A DNA stretch of 64,000 bases from JANSWY01 sp965228955 (lineage in GTDB: Bacteria; Bacteroidota; Bacteroidia; Cytophagales; Cyclobacteriaceae), in contig OZ245848.1 in assembly GCA_965228955.1 (NCBI GenBank), forward strand, positions 4,836,001 to 4,900,000. The letters run 5' to 3'. The notes beneath the pieces were generated by a model that made no database searches, was not told the DNA's origin, and was given only the letters and a program-made list of their open reading frames with translations. Position 1 is the first letter of the stretch; each line of letters begins with the position of its first letter. Positions 35,978-45,688 of this stretch are shown here, piece after piece. The position numbers were made by a program, and so were the translations under genes.

Positions 35978-37345
35978 ATGAAAAAACTAAAGATCGCTAT
36001 CTTATTAATTGGGCTAACTCCATTACTTGTTCATTGTAAAAAAGATGATGACACTACTGAAGAACCGATAGATGACACCTCCACATATAGTTCAATACAA
36101 ACCAGAATCTGGGATCAGCAATGTATTGGCTGTCACATTTCAGGTAGTAGCTTTGCAACTCAATCGGATTTGGTTTTAACTGCGGGAAGTTCGTATGATC
36201 AATTAGTCAATAGAGCTCCAAATAATGCTGCAGCGTTGGAAGATGGTCTTGAACTTGTTGGCACAGATGGATTAGAGAGCCTCTATAAAAGCTTTTTATG
36301 GGAAAAAATTAATGCTAACGATCTAGAACATTTCTATTCCGATCATCCATTTTATGGAGCAATAATGCCTCTTGGAGGAGAATTTCTAACAAACGGGGAA
36401 CTTGAGTTTATTCGACAATGGATAATAAATGGTGCTCCGGAGGAAGGTGTAGTTGCTGACCTTAGCTTGCTGGAGGATGAAAGTAGATATGAAGCATCAG
36501 ACTTTGAGGCTCTGCCTCCACCAGAACAAGGTTACCAATTTCACTTGGGTCCATTTGATGTTAAGGCCAATGAGGATAGAGAATTGTTTTATTATGAGCC
36601 ATTGGATAATGCAGAAGAAATTTTTATCAATCAGGTAGAAATTTCAATGGCCCCTGGTTCCCATCACTTCATTTTCTACACTTTTGATGAGTCACTTCCA
36701 ACAACGATAACACCAGAAGATAGAGTCATTAGAGATCTTTATGACGAGAGTGGTAACGAAATATTCCTGAACTTACTTCCACTTCAATATCACATCTTTG
36801 TTTCCGGAACACAGTGGCCTACAATGAATTATCATTTTCCAGAAGGAGTGGCACTAAGACTTCCTGCAAACACAGGTTTAGACTTGAATTCACATTATGC
36901 AAATGGTTCTAATGAAGTTATCCAGGGGGAAGTATACGGAAACCTTCATACCGTTCCTGCAAGCGAAGTTGTGCATGTTGCCGAGAATCTTCAGTTAAAT
37001 AATCAAAACCTATATCTACCTGCGGGACAGGTTACTACAGTAGAAAGAACTTATTGGTTCAATGAAAAAAGATACATATTCCAACTTTTCTCCCATGCTC
37101 ATGAGCACATGACAGATTTTAGAGTATATGTGGAAGGTGGAGACCGAGATGGAGAATTAGTTTACATATCACTTGATTGGGAGCATCCACCGATATTGGA
37201 ATTAGATCCTCCACTTGAAATCAATCAGGGTGAAGGGCTAAGGCTTGAAGTTACCTATGACAATTATGAAGATCGTGATCTGGGCTTTGGTCTTAGAAGT
37301 ACTGATGAAATGATGATTTTGTTTGGAGCGTATTATACAGATTAG
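35978..37345 (+). CDS. Lipoprotein with c-type heme domain fused to PHM-like copper monooxygenase
   Basis: The ATG at 35978 opens a lipoprotein signal (MKKLKIAIL..LVHC, Cys20); an in-frame GTG at 35960 is less likely. Residues about 35-155 hold a c-type heme site, QQCIGCHIS (Cys49, Cys52, His53), with a possible axial Met in AIMPLGGEF. Residues about 175-455 match the two-domain copper type II ascorbate-dependent monooxygenase (PHM/DBM) fold. All six expected copper ligands are present: His229-His230 (GSHHF), His306 (NSHYAN), His373 and His375 (SHAHEH), and Met445 (STDEMM, comparable to SSDEM in PHM). The heme may feed electrons in place of ascorbate. Substrate unknown. The next gene starts about 105 bp downstream on the same strand. 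Confidence 0.82.
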   Translation: MKKLKIAILLIGLTPLLVHCKKDDDTTEEPIDDTSTYSSIQTRIWDQQCIGCHISGSSFATQSDLVLTAGSSYDQLVNRAPNNAAALEDGLELVGTDGLESLYKSFLWEKINANDLEHFYSDHPFYGAIMPLGGEFLTNGELEFIRQWIINGAPEEGVVADLSLLEDESRYEASDFEALPPPEQGYQFHLGPFDVKANEDRELFYYEPLDNAEEIFINQVEISMAPGSHHFIFYTFDESLPTTITPEDRVIRDLYDESGNEIFLNLLPLQYHIFVSGTQWPTMNYHFPEGVALRLPANTGLDLNSHYANGSNEVIQGEVYGNLHTVPASEVVHVAENLQLNNQNLYLPAGQVTTVERTYWFNEKRYIFQLFSHAHEHMTDFRVYVEGGDRDGELVYISLDWEHPPILELDPPLEINQGEGLRLEVTYDNYEDRDLGFGLRSTDEMMILFGAYYTD

Positions 37346-37449
37346 CCGGTCTAATAAGGGAATGTTATTAATCAGCAGTTTGTAATGCAACTTACTTTAC
37401 TTTCACGGTGCAATTGCCGAAATTGAGTAAGAGATTTCAAAGTGGAACT

Positions 37450-39486
37450 GTGAAAAATTTTTTGATCATTGCGCTGATAAGCGCTTTTCTTCCTGGCTAT
37501 TCTCAAAACCAGTTAAAGGGTACGATCACAGATGCAAAATCAGGTGAGGCACTACCTGGTGCCACTGTCTATATTATCAATACCAGCTTAGGTAATATTT
37601 CTGATTTAAATGGAGATTTCAAGCTTAACACAGGAAAATACAAGCAATTTACAATATTCGTTTCTTACATCGGCTACCAGACGGTCCAGAAAAAAATTGA
37701 TCTGGAGAAGACGAAATTCATATCCATTAAACTACTTGAAAAGACAACCCAACTTGATGAAGTCACCGTAACGAGTAACAAAGACAAAACCTGGAAACGA
37801 AACTTCAAAAAATTCAGAAAAGCGTTTTTAGGCAACAGCGCTTTTGCAAAGAACTGTCAAATTCTTAATCCATGGGTACTTGAATTTTCTAAGGATGGGA
37901 CTGCTTTGAAAGCTTCAGCGTCAGAAATACTGGAAATCAAGAATAACTCTTTAGGATATAAGGTTTACTATTTACTAAACGACTTTACACTGGATGTAAA
38001 TCAATTGTCTTTTGGAGGAAAATCAAGTTTCCTGGAGATGGACACTACAAGTTCTTTAATTAGGGAACGGTGGAAAAACAATAGAAAAAAGGCATTTTAT
38101 GGATCCAGAAACCATTTTTTTCAAGCATTGTTGGCGGATAAACTCGAGGAAGAAGGATTTGAAATTTTTGAATCCAGACAAACTGCAGATCATTTTGTTG
38201 CGACCAAAAGATTGAGCAGAAAATCAATCCTTAGTTCAACTGAAGATGGTTCCAATCAAGTAGTCTTCAAGAACTTTTTAAATGTAGTGTACAGGAAAGC
38301 ATCCCTCCCGGAGGCATACCTAGATGATCCAATGTTTGCTCTACGAGAATCCAAATCAGAGAACCTTACTCTACCTAAGCAAAAATTTGTTAGAAATAAC
38401 CTCAACAACAGTTTTGGCTATGTAAATGAGAATGTCAGCCAATCGTCATTGCTATATTTACGAACTTCCAGTATCACGTTAGACAAAAGTGGATTGCTTT
38501 CAAGCGATGTTTACCTTAACGAATTTGGCTACTGGGCTTGGCTGAGAGTAGGAGATATGATACCTGCTAACTACGTACCTGATGACCTGAATCTCACGAT
38601 AGAAAACAATCCTGAGCCCGAGGTAATCGAAGAAATCCCCACCAAAAAAGAGTTCATCCTCAGCAATCTCCTCATTCCGCTTGATGAAATTAAAAGTGGT
38701 GGAGTGAGTAAGGATGCAATTCCTGCAATAAGTAGTCCAAATTATTTGTCCATTGATGAGGTAGACTTCCTTAGAACAGAAGATTTAGTCATTAGTGTCA
38801 CTCAATCCGGAGTGACCAAAGCTTATCCTATTAAAATTCTCAACTATCATGAGATTGTAAACGAGGAGAACTATCTGGTAACTTATTGCCCTCTTTGTTA
38901 CAGCGGCGTAGTTTTCAATAATAAGGTTGATGGCAATTCATTAAATTTTGGGGTTAGCGGTCTACTTTATTTTAGCGACATCCTGATGTATGATTTCAAA
39001 ACAAACTCATTGTGGTCACAATTGGAATCAAAAGCAATTTCAGGTGATTTATCAGGAAAAGAGCTTGACATTATCCCCTCCTTTATGTCAACATGGTCTG
39101 CCTGGAAAAAAAGGTACCCAGATGGTCTGGTACTATCTACTGAAACAGGTTATGAACGGGAATACAACACCAACCCATATCAGGAGTATGAGTCAAATGA
39201 TGCGACTATGTTCCCAATTAGCAAAGAGAATGGCCTCATGGCAAAAAAGGACCTGGTTCTGGGAATAACGATTAATAATGAATCAAGAGCTTATCCCATT
39301 AAGATATTAAAAAAGCGAGTGTTTGTGCAAGACTCTCTGGGAGACAAATCCATTTCAATTAAATATGACCCCAACACAAAATCAGCAGAAGTACAAGATG
39401 CTCAAAGAAATGCAGTTCCTGCTACTGTTATGTATTGGTTTGCCTGGTATGCATTTAACAGTGAAACAAGCATATTCAAGGAATAA
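37450..39486 (+). CDS. Carboxypeptidase-regulatory-like domain protein fused to DUF3179
   Basis: No ATG start is available. A GTG at 37450 gives an ideal signal peptide (MKNFLIIALISAFLPGYSQ), while a GTG at 37408 would add 14 residues. Residues about 20-110 are a CarboxypepD_reg-like beta-sandwich (LKGTITDAKSGEALPGATVYI) ending LDEVTVTSNK. The middle region to about 380 resembles surface proteins of unknown function. From about 395 to the end the protein matches DUF3179: AYPIKILNYHEIVN, TYCPLCYSGVVF, SDILMYDFKTNSLWSQ, YPDGLVLS. DUF3179 proteins are extracytoplasmic and of unknown activity. The fusion is unusual. Neighbouring the heme/copper oxidase gene, it may act on the same secreted substrate. 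Confidence 0.75.
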   Translation: MKNFLIIALISAFLPGYSQNQLKGTITDAKSGEALPGATVYIINTSLGNISDLNGDFKLNTGKYKQFTIFVSYIGYQTVQKKIDLEKTKFISIKLLEKTTQLDEVTVTSNKDKTWKRNFKKFRKAFLGNSAFAKNCQILNPWVLEFSKDGTALKASASEILEIKNNSLGYKVYYLLNDFTLDVNQLSFGGKSSFLEMDTTSSLIRERWKNNRKKAFYGSRNHFFQALLADKLEEEGFEIFESRQTADHFVATKRLSRKSILSSTEDGSNQVVFKNFLNVVYRKASLPEAYLDDPMFALRESKSENLTLPKQKFVRNNLNNSFGYVNENVSQSSLLYLRTSSITLDKSGLLSSDVYLNEFGYWAWLRVGDMIPANYVPDDLNLTIENNPEPEVIEEIPTKKEFILSNLLIPLDEIKSGGVSKDAIPAISSPNYLSIDEVDFLRTEDLVISVTQSGVTKAYPIKILNYHEIVNEENYLVTYCPLCYSGVVFNNKVDGNSLNFGVSGLLYFSDILMYDFKTNSLWSQLESKAISGDLSGKELDIIPSFMSTWSAWKKRYPDGLVLSTETGYEREYNTNPYQEYESNDATMFPISKENGLMAKKDLVLGITINNESRAYPIKILKKRVFVQDSLGDKSISIKYDPNTKSAEVQDAQRNAVPATVMYWFAWYAFNSETSIFKE

Positions 39487-39491
39487 TAAAA

Positions 39492-41516
39492 TTACTTTCT
39501 CTCCTTCAGCAATTTCTCTAATTCGAGCATCTCATCTCTTAGCCTGGCTGCTTCCATGAAATCAAGGTCTTTGGCTGCTCTCTCCATTTTCCTTTTCGTT
39601 TCAGCTACTAGCTTCTCTAGTTTAGGTTTGTCCATATAGGCCACAACAGGATCCGCAGCTACACTTGGTTCTTCCTCTTCTATATAGTAGTTTTTAGTGG
39701 ACTTTTTAGAATCGGCAGCCTTTGTTTGAGCAAGGATAGCTTCCTTAGACTTCTTCACTGTAGTAGGTACAATTCCATGCTCTTCATTATATGCAATCTG
39801 AATACTTCTTCTACGATTAGTCTCTTCTATGGCTACTCTCATACTTTCAGTAACGGTATCAGCATACATGATTACCATTCCATTCTCATTTCTTGCAGCT
39901 CGACCAATAGTTTGTACCAGAGATCTTTCGTTTCTTAGGAAACCTTCCTTATCAGCATCTATTATAGCTACCAATGACACTTCTGGCAAATCCAGCCCTT
40001 CCCGAAGTAGGTTAACACCAACAAGCACATCAAAAACTCCAAGTCTAAGCTCTCTTAGAATTTCCACCCTATCCAGCGTATCTACTTCTGAGTGAATATA
40101 TCTTGTTTTTACACCTGCTCTCTCGAGGTATTTAGTAAGTTCCTCTGCCATTCTTTTAGTTAGAGTAGTTACCAAGATCCTTTCCTCAAGTTGTATTCTT
40201 TTATCTATCTCCTCCATCAGATCATCAATCTGATTCTGACTTGGTCTCACATCAATAATAGGATCCAACAATCCAGTTGGGCGAATAAGCTGTTCAACAA
40301 TGACCCCTTCCGATTTTCTCAACTCATAATCTCCTGGTGTAGCACTAACAAAAACAACCTGATTCAAAATCTCCTCAAATTCATTAAATGTTAAAGGCCT
40401 GTTGTCCATAGCCGATGGGAGCCTATATCCATAATCTACCAGATTCACCTTCCTGGCTCTGTCTCCACCCCACATGGCTCTTACCTGGGGTATGGTCACA
40501 TGGCTTTCATCAATCACCATCAAAAAGTCTTCTGGAAAATAATCTAAAAGACAGAAAGGTCGTGCACCAGGGTTTCTTCGATCAAAATACCTACTGTAAT
40601 TCTCAACACCTGAACAATATCCAATCTCACGCATCATTTCCATATCAAATTCTGTGCGCTCTTTGATTCTTTTAGCTTCAAGGAACCGCCTTTCATTTTC
40701 AAAAAAGGATATTTGAGCTACCAGATCATCCTGTATTTCGTGAATTACCTGATGAATTTGATCTTTGCCGGTAACAAACAAGTTTGCCGGAAATATGGTG
40801 ATGAACTTCTCATCTGATATCTTTTTGCCGGTATCTGGCTCTATTCTTTGAATTGATTCAATTTCATCTCCCCAGAAAATAATTCGGTAAGCAAAATCAG
40901 CATAGGCGACAAAAATGTCTACTGTATCTCCCTTTACTCTGAAGTTACCCCTCTTAAATTCAGCCTCAGTCCTACTATAAAGAATTTCCACAAGACTATA
41001 CAAAAACTGATTTCTTGAATGAGTTTCTCCAACCTGAACACGAACCACATTCTTACCAAACTCTTCCGGGTTACCAATACCGTAAATGCAGGAAACTGAA
41101 GCTACTACTATCACATCGTTTCTTCCTGTTAGAAGTGCAGAAGACGCACTAAGTCTAAGCTTTTCTATTTCCTCATTAATTGATAGATCCTTTTCTATAT
41201 AAAGGTTGGTAGTAGGGATAAACGCCTCGGGCTGATAATAGTCGTAGTATGATATAAAGTATTCCACTGCATTATCAGGGAAAAATGTCTTAAACTCTCC
41301 ATACAATTGAGCTGCCAGGGTTTTATTGTGGCATAATACCAAGGTTGGCTTATTGATCTTCGAAACCACATTTGCTATGGTAAAAGTTTTACCAGAACCA
41401 GTTACTCCTAAAAGTGTCTGGGCTGGTTCACCATTTTGCAAACCTTCTACAAGTTGATCAATCGCACCAGGTTGATCGCCTGTTGGATCAAACTCTGAAC
41501 TCAATTTAAAATCCAT
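39492..41516 (-). CDS. uvrB: Excinuclease ABC subunit B
   Basis: UvrB is the helicase-like damage-verification subunit of nucleotide excision repair. The 674-residue protein shows Walker A GVTGSGKT (about residues 37-44), the beta-hairpin region YYDYYQPEAFIP, DEAD-like MVIDESHVT, helicase motifs VSATPGDYEL, GVNLLREGLDLPEVSLV and QTIGRAARN, and a C-terminal UVR domain (LEKLVAETKRKMERAAKDLDF) for UvrC/UvrA contacts. It ends five bases from the convergent DUF3179 gene. Confidence 0.98.
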   Translation of the reverse strand: MDFKLSSEFDPTGDQPGAIDQLVEGLQNGEPAQTLLGVTGSGKTFTIANVVSKINKPTLVLCHNKTLAAQLYGEFKTFFPDNAVEYFISYYDYYQPEAFIPTTNLYIEKDLSINEEIEKLRLSASSALLTGRNDVIVVASVSCIYGIGNPEEFGKNVVRVQVGETHSRNQFLYSLVEILYSRTEAEFKRGNFRVKGDTVDIFVAYADFAYRIIFWGDEIESIQRIEPDTGKKISDEKFITIFPANLFVTGKDQIHQVIHEIQDDLVAQISFFENERRFLEAKRIKERTEFDMEMMREIGYCSGVENYSRYFDRRNPGARPFCLLDYFPEDFLMVIDESHVTIPQVRAMWGGDRARKVNLVDYGYRLPSAMDNRPLTFNEFEEILNQVVFVSATPGDYELRKSEGVIVEQLIRPTGLLDPIIDVRPSQNQIDDLMEEIDKRIQLEERILVTTLTKRMAEELTKYLERAGVKTRYIHSEVDTLDRVEILRELRLGVFDVLVGVNLLREGLDLPEVSLVAIIDADKEGFLRNERSLVQTIGRAARNENGMVIMYADTVTESMRVAIEETNRRRSIQIAYNEEHGIVPTTVKKSKEAILAQTKAADSKKSTKNYYIEEEEPSVAADPVVAYMDKPKLEKLVAETKRKMERAAKDLDFMEAARLRDEMLELEKLLKERK

Positions 41517-41560
41517 GAAAATGCTTAATTAAGATGTATTGTAAAGATCAATAATAAGAT

Positions 41561-42310
41561 CTAACCATTCCAGATTTCCCAGGACTTTTCTGCTTGTAAA
41601 ACAAGCATCTCATATCCATTTTTTACTTTAGCAGAATAGGCCAAACCCTTCTTCATAAACGTAGTTTGTTCCGGGTTGTATACCAAATCGTATAAAAAAT
41701 GTGATTCAGTGAGTTTCTCGTATGGAATGTCGGGACAAGCATCTGTGTTTGGGAAAGTTCCAAGTGGAGTGCAATTAACAATAAGGTTGTTGGAACTAAG
41801 AATACTATTATCAGCTTTCAGATCAGCATAGGTAATAATATTTTCTCCGGCCTTCCTTGAAACATATTGTACTGGTACATTTAGATCTTCCAAAGCACAT
41901 TTGATGGCCTTGGATGCTCCTCCAGTTCCAAGAATCAATGCTCCGGTCAAAGGCTGATTTCCGACCCATTTCTCTAGCGAAGATCTAAAACCATAGTAGT
42001 CAGAATTGTATCCTTTCAGAATTGAGCCTTCAATTTTCACAACATTAACAGCCCCAATTTTACGAGCATTGTCTTCTATATCATCCAAAAAGGGGAATAC
42101 TTCCTGTTTATACGGGATTGTTATGTTGAATCCCTGCAGGTTTGAATTTTGATCTAGTAATTCACTTAGCTCATCAACACTTTCCAAGTCAAATAGTTCG
42201 TAGCTGCAATTAGCTATACCTTCTTTTCCAAATTTTTCTGTAAAATACTTCTTTGAAAACGAATGACTAAGAGGGTGCCCTATTAATCCGTATAGTTTTT
42301 CAGAACTCAT
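41561..42310 (-). CDS. aroE: Shikimate dehydrogenase
   Basis: AroE reduces 3-dehydroshikimate to shikimate with NADPH in aromatic amino acid synthesis. The 249-residue protein has the substrate motif GLIGHPLSHSFSKKYF, the catalytic region FNITIPYKQEV, DNARKIGAVNVV, and the nucleotide-binding ALILGTGGASKA. A C-terminal GYEMLVLQAEKSWEIW completes the fold. It overlaps the upstream DUF368 gene by four bases, so the two are probably co-translated. Confidence 0.96.
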   Translation of the reverse strand: MSSEKLYGLIGHPLSHSFSKKYFTEKFGKEGIANCSYELFDLESVDELSELLDQNSNLQGFNITIPYKQEVFPFLDDIEDNARKIGAVNVVKIEGSILKGYNSDYYGFRSSLEKWVGNQPLTGALILGTGGASKAIKCALEDLNVPVQYVSRKAGENIITYADLKADNSILSSNNLIVNCTPLGTFPNTDACPDIPYEKLTESHFLYDLVYNPEQTTFMKKGLAYSAKVKNGYEMLVLQAEKSWEIWNG

Positions 42311-43251
42311 TTTTTTCTAAGTTGAGCTAATCTGAAAGCTATTTTTTCTATCAGCACTACAATTATTACTCCCAGAGCAAAGAAAAGAAGAGCAAAAAGA
42401 ATTTGAGGGTTATTACCTGTAATTTCCTGATATGCGTCAGGAAGGATATTTCTTTCAATAAATGGAACCTGATGACCTTCGGAATCTACTCTAAATTCAA
42501 CAACCTCTCTCCAGGGCCAAATTTTATACAAAGAACCAATCATAAATCCTGATAGAATGGCGATTGTAGGATTATGGAAGTTTTTCAAAAGCCAGGAAAC
42601 AACTCTTGAGAATCCAAGCAGTCCAACGATACATCCAGCACCGAAAATGGAAACCACTGCAATGTCAAAATTGGAAACCGCAGTTAGGATATACATGTAT
42701 TTTCCAAAAATCAGTAATATGAAAGATCCACTAACTCCTGGAAGTATCATGGCACATATGGCCACCATACCCGTTATGAATACAAACCACCATGCATCAG
42801 TCGTAGTGGTTGGGGTTGAGGAAGTGATAAATAGAGCAACTACGATTCCAACAACAATTGATACCACATCAATTATTCTCCATTGCTTGATTTCTTTTGC
42901 AACGGAGAAGGCTGAGATTATTATCAGACCAAAAAAGAAACTCCACAATGGAATTGGAAATTCAGCCATGGCGAATTTTATAAAACGCATAAGACTGAAT
43001 ACACTAACAAGAATTCCAAGTAGTATTGACAAAAGGAAATTCCCATTGATCTGAGTCCAAAACAATTTGAAATTCCCCAGGAATAGGTTTTTAAAGGTAT
43101 TCAAATCAATTTTACTGATTGAAGAAAGTAGCTCTTCATAAATCCCAGTAATGAATGCTATTGTTCCCCCGGATACTCCAGGAATAACATCAGCACCACC
43201 CATTGCCATACCTTTAAAAAAAATGAGAGAATAGTCTTTAAGTGACCGCAT
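42307..43251 (-). CDS. DUF368 family polyprenyl-phosphate transporter
   Basis: The 314-residue integral membrane protein has about eight hydrophobic helices. The two DUF368 inverted-repeat signatures are GGADVIPGVSGGTIAFITGIYEELL and AICAMILPGVSGSFILLIFG. Members of this family (PopT) have been shown to recycle undecaprenyl phosphate across the cytoplasmic membrane for envelope polymer synthesis. It shares four bases with aroE downstream and begins five bases after the ComA-like gene. Confidence 0.92.
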   Translation of the reverse strand: MRSLKDYSLIFFKGMAMGGADVIPGVSGGTIAFITGIYEELLSSISKIDLNTFKNLFLGNFKLFWTQINGNFLLSILLGILVSVFSLMRFIKFAMAEFPIPLWSFFFGLIIISAFSVAKEIKQWRIIDVVSIVVGIVVALFITSSTPTTTTDAWWFVFITGMVAICAMILPGVSGSFILLIFGKYMYILTAVSNFDIAVVSIFGAGCIVGLLGFSRVVSWLLKNFHNPTIAILSGFMIGSLYKIWPWREVVEFRVDSEGHQVPFIERNILPDAYQEITGNNPQILFALLFFALGVIIVVLIEKIAFRLAQLRKK

Positions 43252-43256
43252 TCTAT

Positions 43257-44024
43257 CTATTTGTTTCCATTTAGGAAGTGACTAAATGTATCACCTCTAA
43301 GTCCTAATCTGATAGTTTCTAGTGGGATAACCTCATTTGGAGCAATGTTTCCAAGGTTCACATTTGTTCCACATAATTTGATGAACCAAACCTGCTGTGC
43401 TTTTTGTGGTGCCTCCCAAATGATTTTCTCCATTGGGATCTTTGTCAAGATTTCCTGCACCAAACCTGACCTTACTTCTCCTGAAGACCTGAATAGACCT
43501 ACATTCCCACTTTCTCTTGCTTCACCAATTACTTTCCATGCTCCGGCATCCAGTTCCTTTTGCATCAACTGAATCCATTGATAAGGAGGAATGATTTTTT
43601 CTGCGTCTTTTGATCCAACTTCAGAAAGAACTGTTACTTGTTTTGAAAGTATATTTACGTACTCACACTTTTTGTCGTGATCCAATTCAATTGAGCCATC
43701 CGAAACTTCAGCATGTTCCAACCCGAATTTGTCAATTGTTCTGCGGTAATCGTCAAATTGATTTCTTACGATGAATGCCTCAAATAACGTTCCTCCAAAG
43801 TAAACAGGAATACCAGCATCTTTATAGATCTTTAGTTTTTCCTCTAGTTTAGCTGTAACGAATGATGTAGCCCATCCCAGTTTAATGATATCAACATAGT
43901 CACCGCAAGTTTCAACTAAATCCTCTGCGCTTCTCAGACTAAGTCCTTTATCCATTACCATTGTAAAACCTGTTTGCCTAGGTTTCACTGTCCTCTCAGG
44001 AATGTCATTAAGGTTGTAGTTCAT
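43257..44024 (-). CDS. Phosphosulfolactate synthase (ComA-like)
   Basis: The ATG at 44024 (MNYNLNDIPERTVKPRQTG) is preferred; an upstream TTG would add 16 odd residues. The roughly 255-residue protein matches the ComA family, which adds sulfite to phosphoenolpyruvate to make phosphosulfolactate in coenzyme M synthesis in archaea: RQTGFTMVMDKGLSLR, DYVDIIKLGWATSF, VYFGGTLFEAFI, SDGSIEL, SEVGSKD, VIGEARESGNVGLF, IIWEAPQKAQQVWFI, GNIAPNEVI. In Bacteroidota the product may feed sulfonate metabolism, for example sulfolactate or sulfonolipid head groups. That role is inference. Confidence 0.87.
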   Translation of the reverse strand: MNYNLNDIPERTVKPRQTGFTMVMDKGLSLRSAEDLVETCGDYVDIIKLGWATSFVTAKLEEKLKIYKDAGIPVYFGGTLFEAFIVRNQFDDYRRTIDKFGLEHAEVSDGSIELDHDKKCEYVNILSKQVTVLSEVGSKDAEKIIPPYQWIQLMQKELDAGAWKVIGEARESGNVGLFRSSGEVRSGLVQEILTKIPMEKIIWEAPQKAQQVWFIKLCGTNVNLGNIAPNEVIPLETIRLGLRGDTFSHFLNGNK

Positions 44025-44151
44025 CTTATTATAGTTTCTTCCAAAATCCACACACCCCAAGGTATGGATCAAAATGTTGTCGCGAAAATACTATTATTAG
44101 AGGATATTGAAGAAGAAAAATTGAATTTGTGCTAAGAATTATTGATTCATT

Positions 44152-45555
44152 CTAAATTTTATCCTGTCTGTACTGCTCAATAATTTTGAATAATGCCTTT
44201 TGCGTTTCCAATTTAGGAAAGAAATCAAACAGGATGACATGTTTTTCAAAATCAAGAACCAAGGCGTTTTCTAAATAGATGAAAGCCTCATTGTATTTAC
44301 CCATATTAATAAGATATACCACTGCTCGATAATACATAATCGCACTTTCACTGCATTCATCCAAACCAGACTGAATTACCTCAAACGCCTTTGCATACTC
44401 GCCTTGCTCAAAATAAATTAAGGACCAACCAAGCCAGATTTCTTCTTCAGAAGGCAGTAATTCTGCCGCTTGTTGAAATGCTTCAAGGCTCGACACGATA
44501 TTACCAACTTTGAATTCTGCTTCTGCAACTGCCTTCCAATAAGACGCGTTTTCAATGTCTATTTTTAATGCTTTCTTAAAGAAATGTACTGCCTCATACC
44601 ACTTTTCCTGAAGAGACATACAAACACCTATTCCATACCAGGCTTCATCGTAAAATTGATCTAGTTTCCCAGCTTTCTGGTAGTATCTTATACCTATGTC
44701 AAAATGATTTAATTTCTCATATGCTGCGCCTAAACAACAATATATTTCAGCGCTGGCACCTTCTATTTCAAGTGTGCTCTTATATGATTCCAGGGCCTTT
44801 TCAAAATCCTCCAGATTCATATATGCATTACCCATATTGAAATAGGCGGAACTGAACTCATCATCTATCGCTAAGGCAAACTCATACGAGTCTATAGCTT
44901 TTTCAAATTGATTAAGCTTATTATAAACGATACCGAGATTATACCATGCATACTCGGAATATGGATCCTTGTCTATAAATTTTTTATAGTACTCAAGACT
45001 ACTTTCTAACTCACCGGATATATCCAAACAGTAAGCAAGTTCGTACAATGCGTTTTCATTATTGATATTGAATTCAATCGCCTTCTTGTAGAACTTAACA
45101 GCATCCTGGTAGGCAGACATACTTTGAAAAGCGAACCCTATGTTGTAATAGATTTCATCTTTGTCTTCAGCCATTTCCAAGGCTCTTTCGAATTTCTGAA
45201 TTGCTAATTCAAATTCCCCTTGCAATGAGTATATACTCCCTTGTTGCAATAAAATCTCTGCGTCGTTAGGCTGAAAATTTTCAGCTTTATTTAACAATTC
45301 AAGTGCATCCTCAAATTGTTGAAGTCTGATTAAAACATGGGATTTATCCAATATCATATCCACCGAGTATGGATATTGGTTAATACCAAGATCGGCAGCC
45401 TTTAGGGCCTGGTTTAAATGGTCATTTTCCAGATAGTACTCAATGATTTTTACATATTCTTCTTCTTCAAAATAATAGCTGGCATTTTGTTTAACATAGT
45501 CTTCAAACTTCCTGATCAACTCCTTCTCTTCTCTTTTTTTGAAATTCTCAGCCAT
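44152..45555 (-). CDS. Long TPR-repeat protein
   Basis: The ATG at 45555 (MAENFKKREEKEL) is the likely start; a TTG 18 bases upstream is weaker. About 467 residues form at least ten consecutive tetratricopeptide repeats (examples: DAVKFYKKAIEFNINNENAL, KAIDSYEFALAIDDEFSSAY, KALESYKSTLEIEGASAEIY). No signal peptide or catalytic domain is visible, so a cytoplasmic protein-binding scaffold is likely. Similar TPR proteins occur in many Bacteroidota genomes without known function. It precedes the exopolysaccharide locus. Confidence 0.85.
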   Translation of the reverse strand: MAENFKKREEKELIRKFEDYVKQNASYYFEEEEYVKIIEYYLENDHLNQALKAADLGINQYPYSVDMILDKSHVLIRLQQFEDALELLNKAENFQPNDAEILLQQGSIYSLQGEFELAIQKFERALEMAEDKDEIYYNIGFAFQSMSAYQDAVKFYKKAIEFNINNENALYELAYCLDISGELESSLEYYKKFIDKDPYSEYAWYNLGIVYNKLNQFEKAIDSYEFALAIDDEFSSAYFNMGNAYMNLEDFEKALESYKSTLEIEGASAEIYCCLGAAYEKLNHFDIGIRYYQKAGKLDQFYDEAWYGIGVCMSLQEKWYEAVHFFKKALKIDIENASYWKAVAEAEFKVGNIVSSLEAFQQAAELLPSEEEIWLGWSLIYFEQGEYAKAFEVIQSGLDECSESAIMYYRAVVYLINMGKYNEAFIYLENALVLDFEKHVILFDFFPKLETQKALFKIIEQYRQDKI

Positions 45556-45688
45556 ATAAAATTTGTTAGTCAAAAAATAAGGAACGTAAACTTTACCTAA
45601 CCGTTGTTAGATGTAAGTAGTTTCTTCAATATATAACTTTTATACTATCAAATGCATTCCCAAATCCAAAAGTTTTCCACACGAATAA

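Noticed and set aside
45600..45620. CTAAC/GTTAG hairpin after the TPR gene start region
   Set aside because: The stem is only five bp with no T-run, so it gives no support for a terminator.
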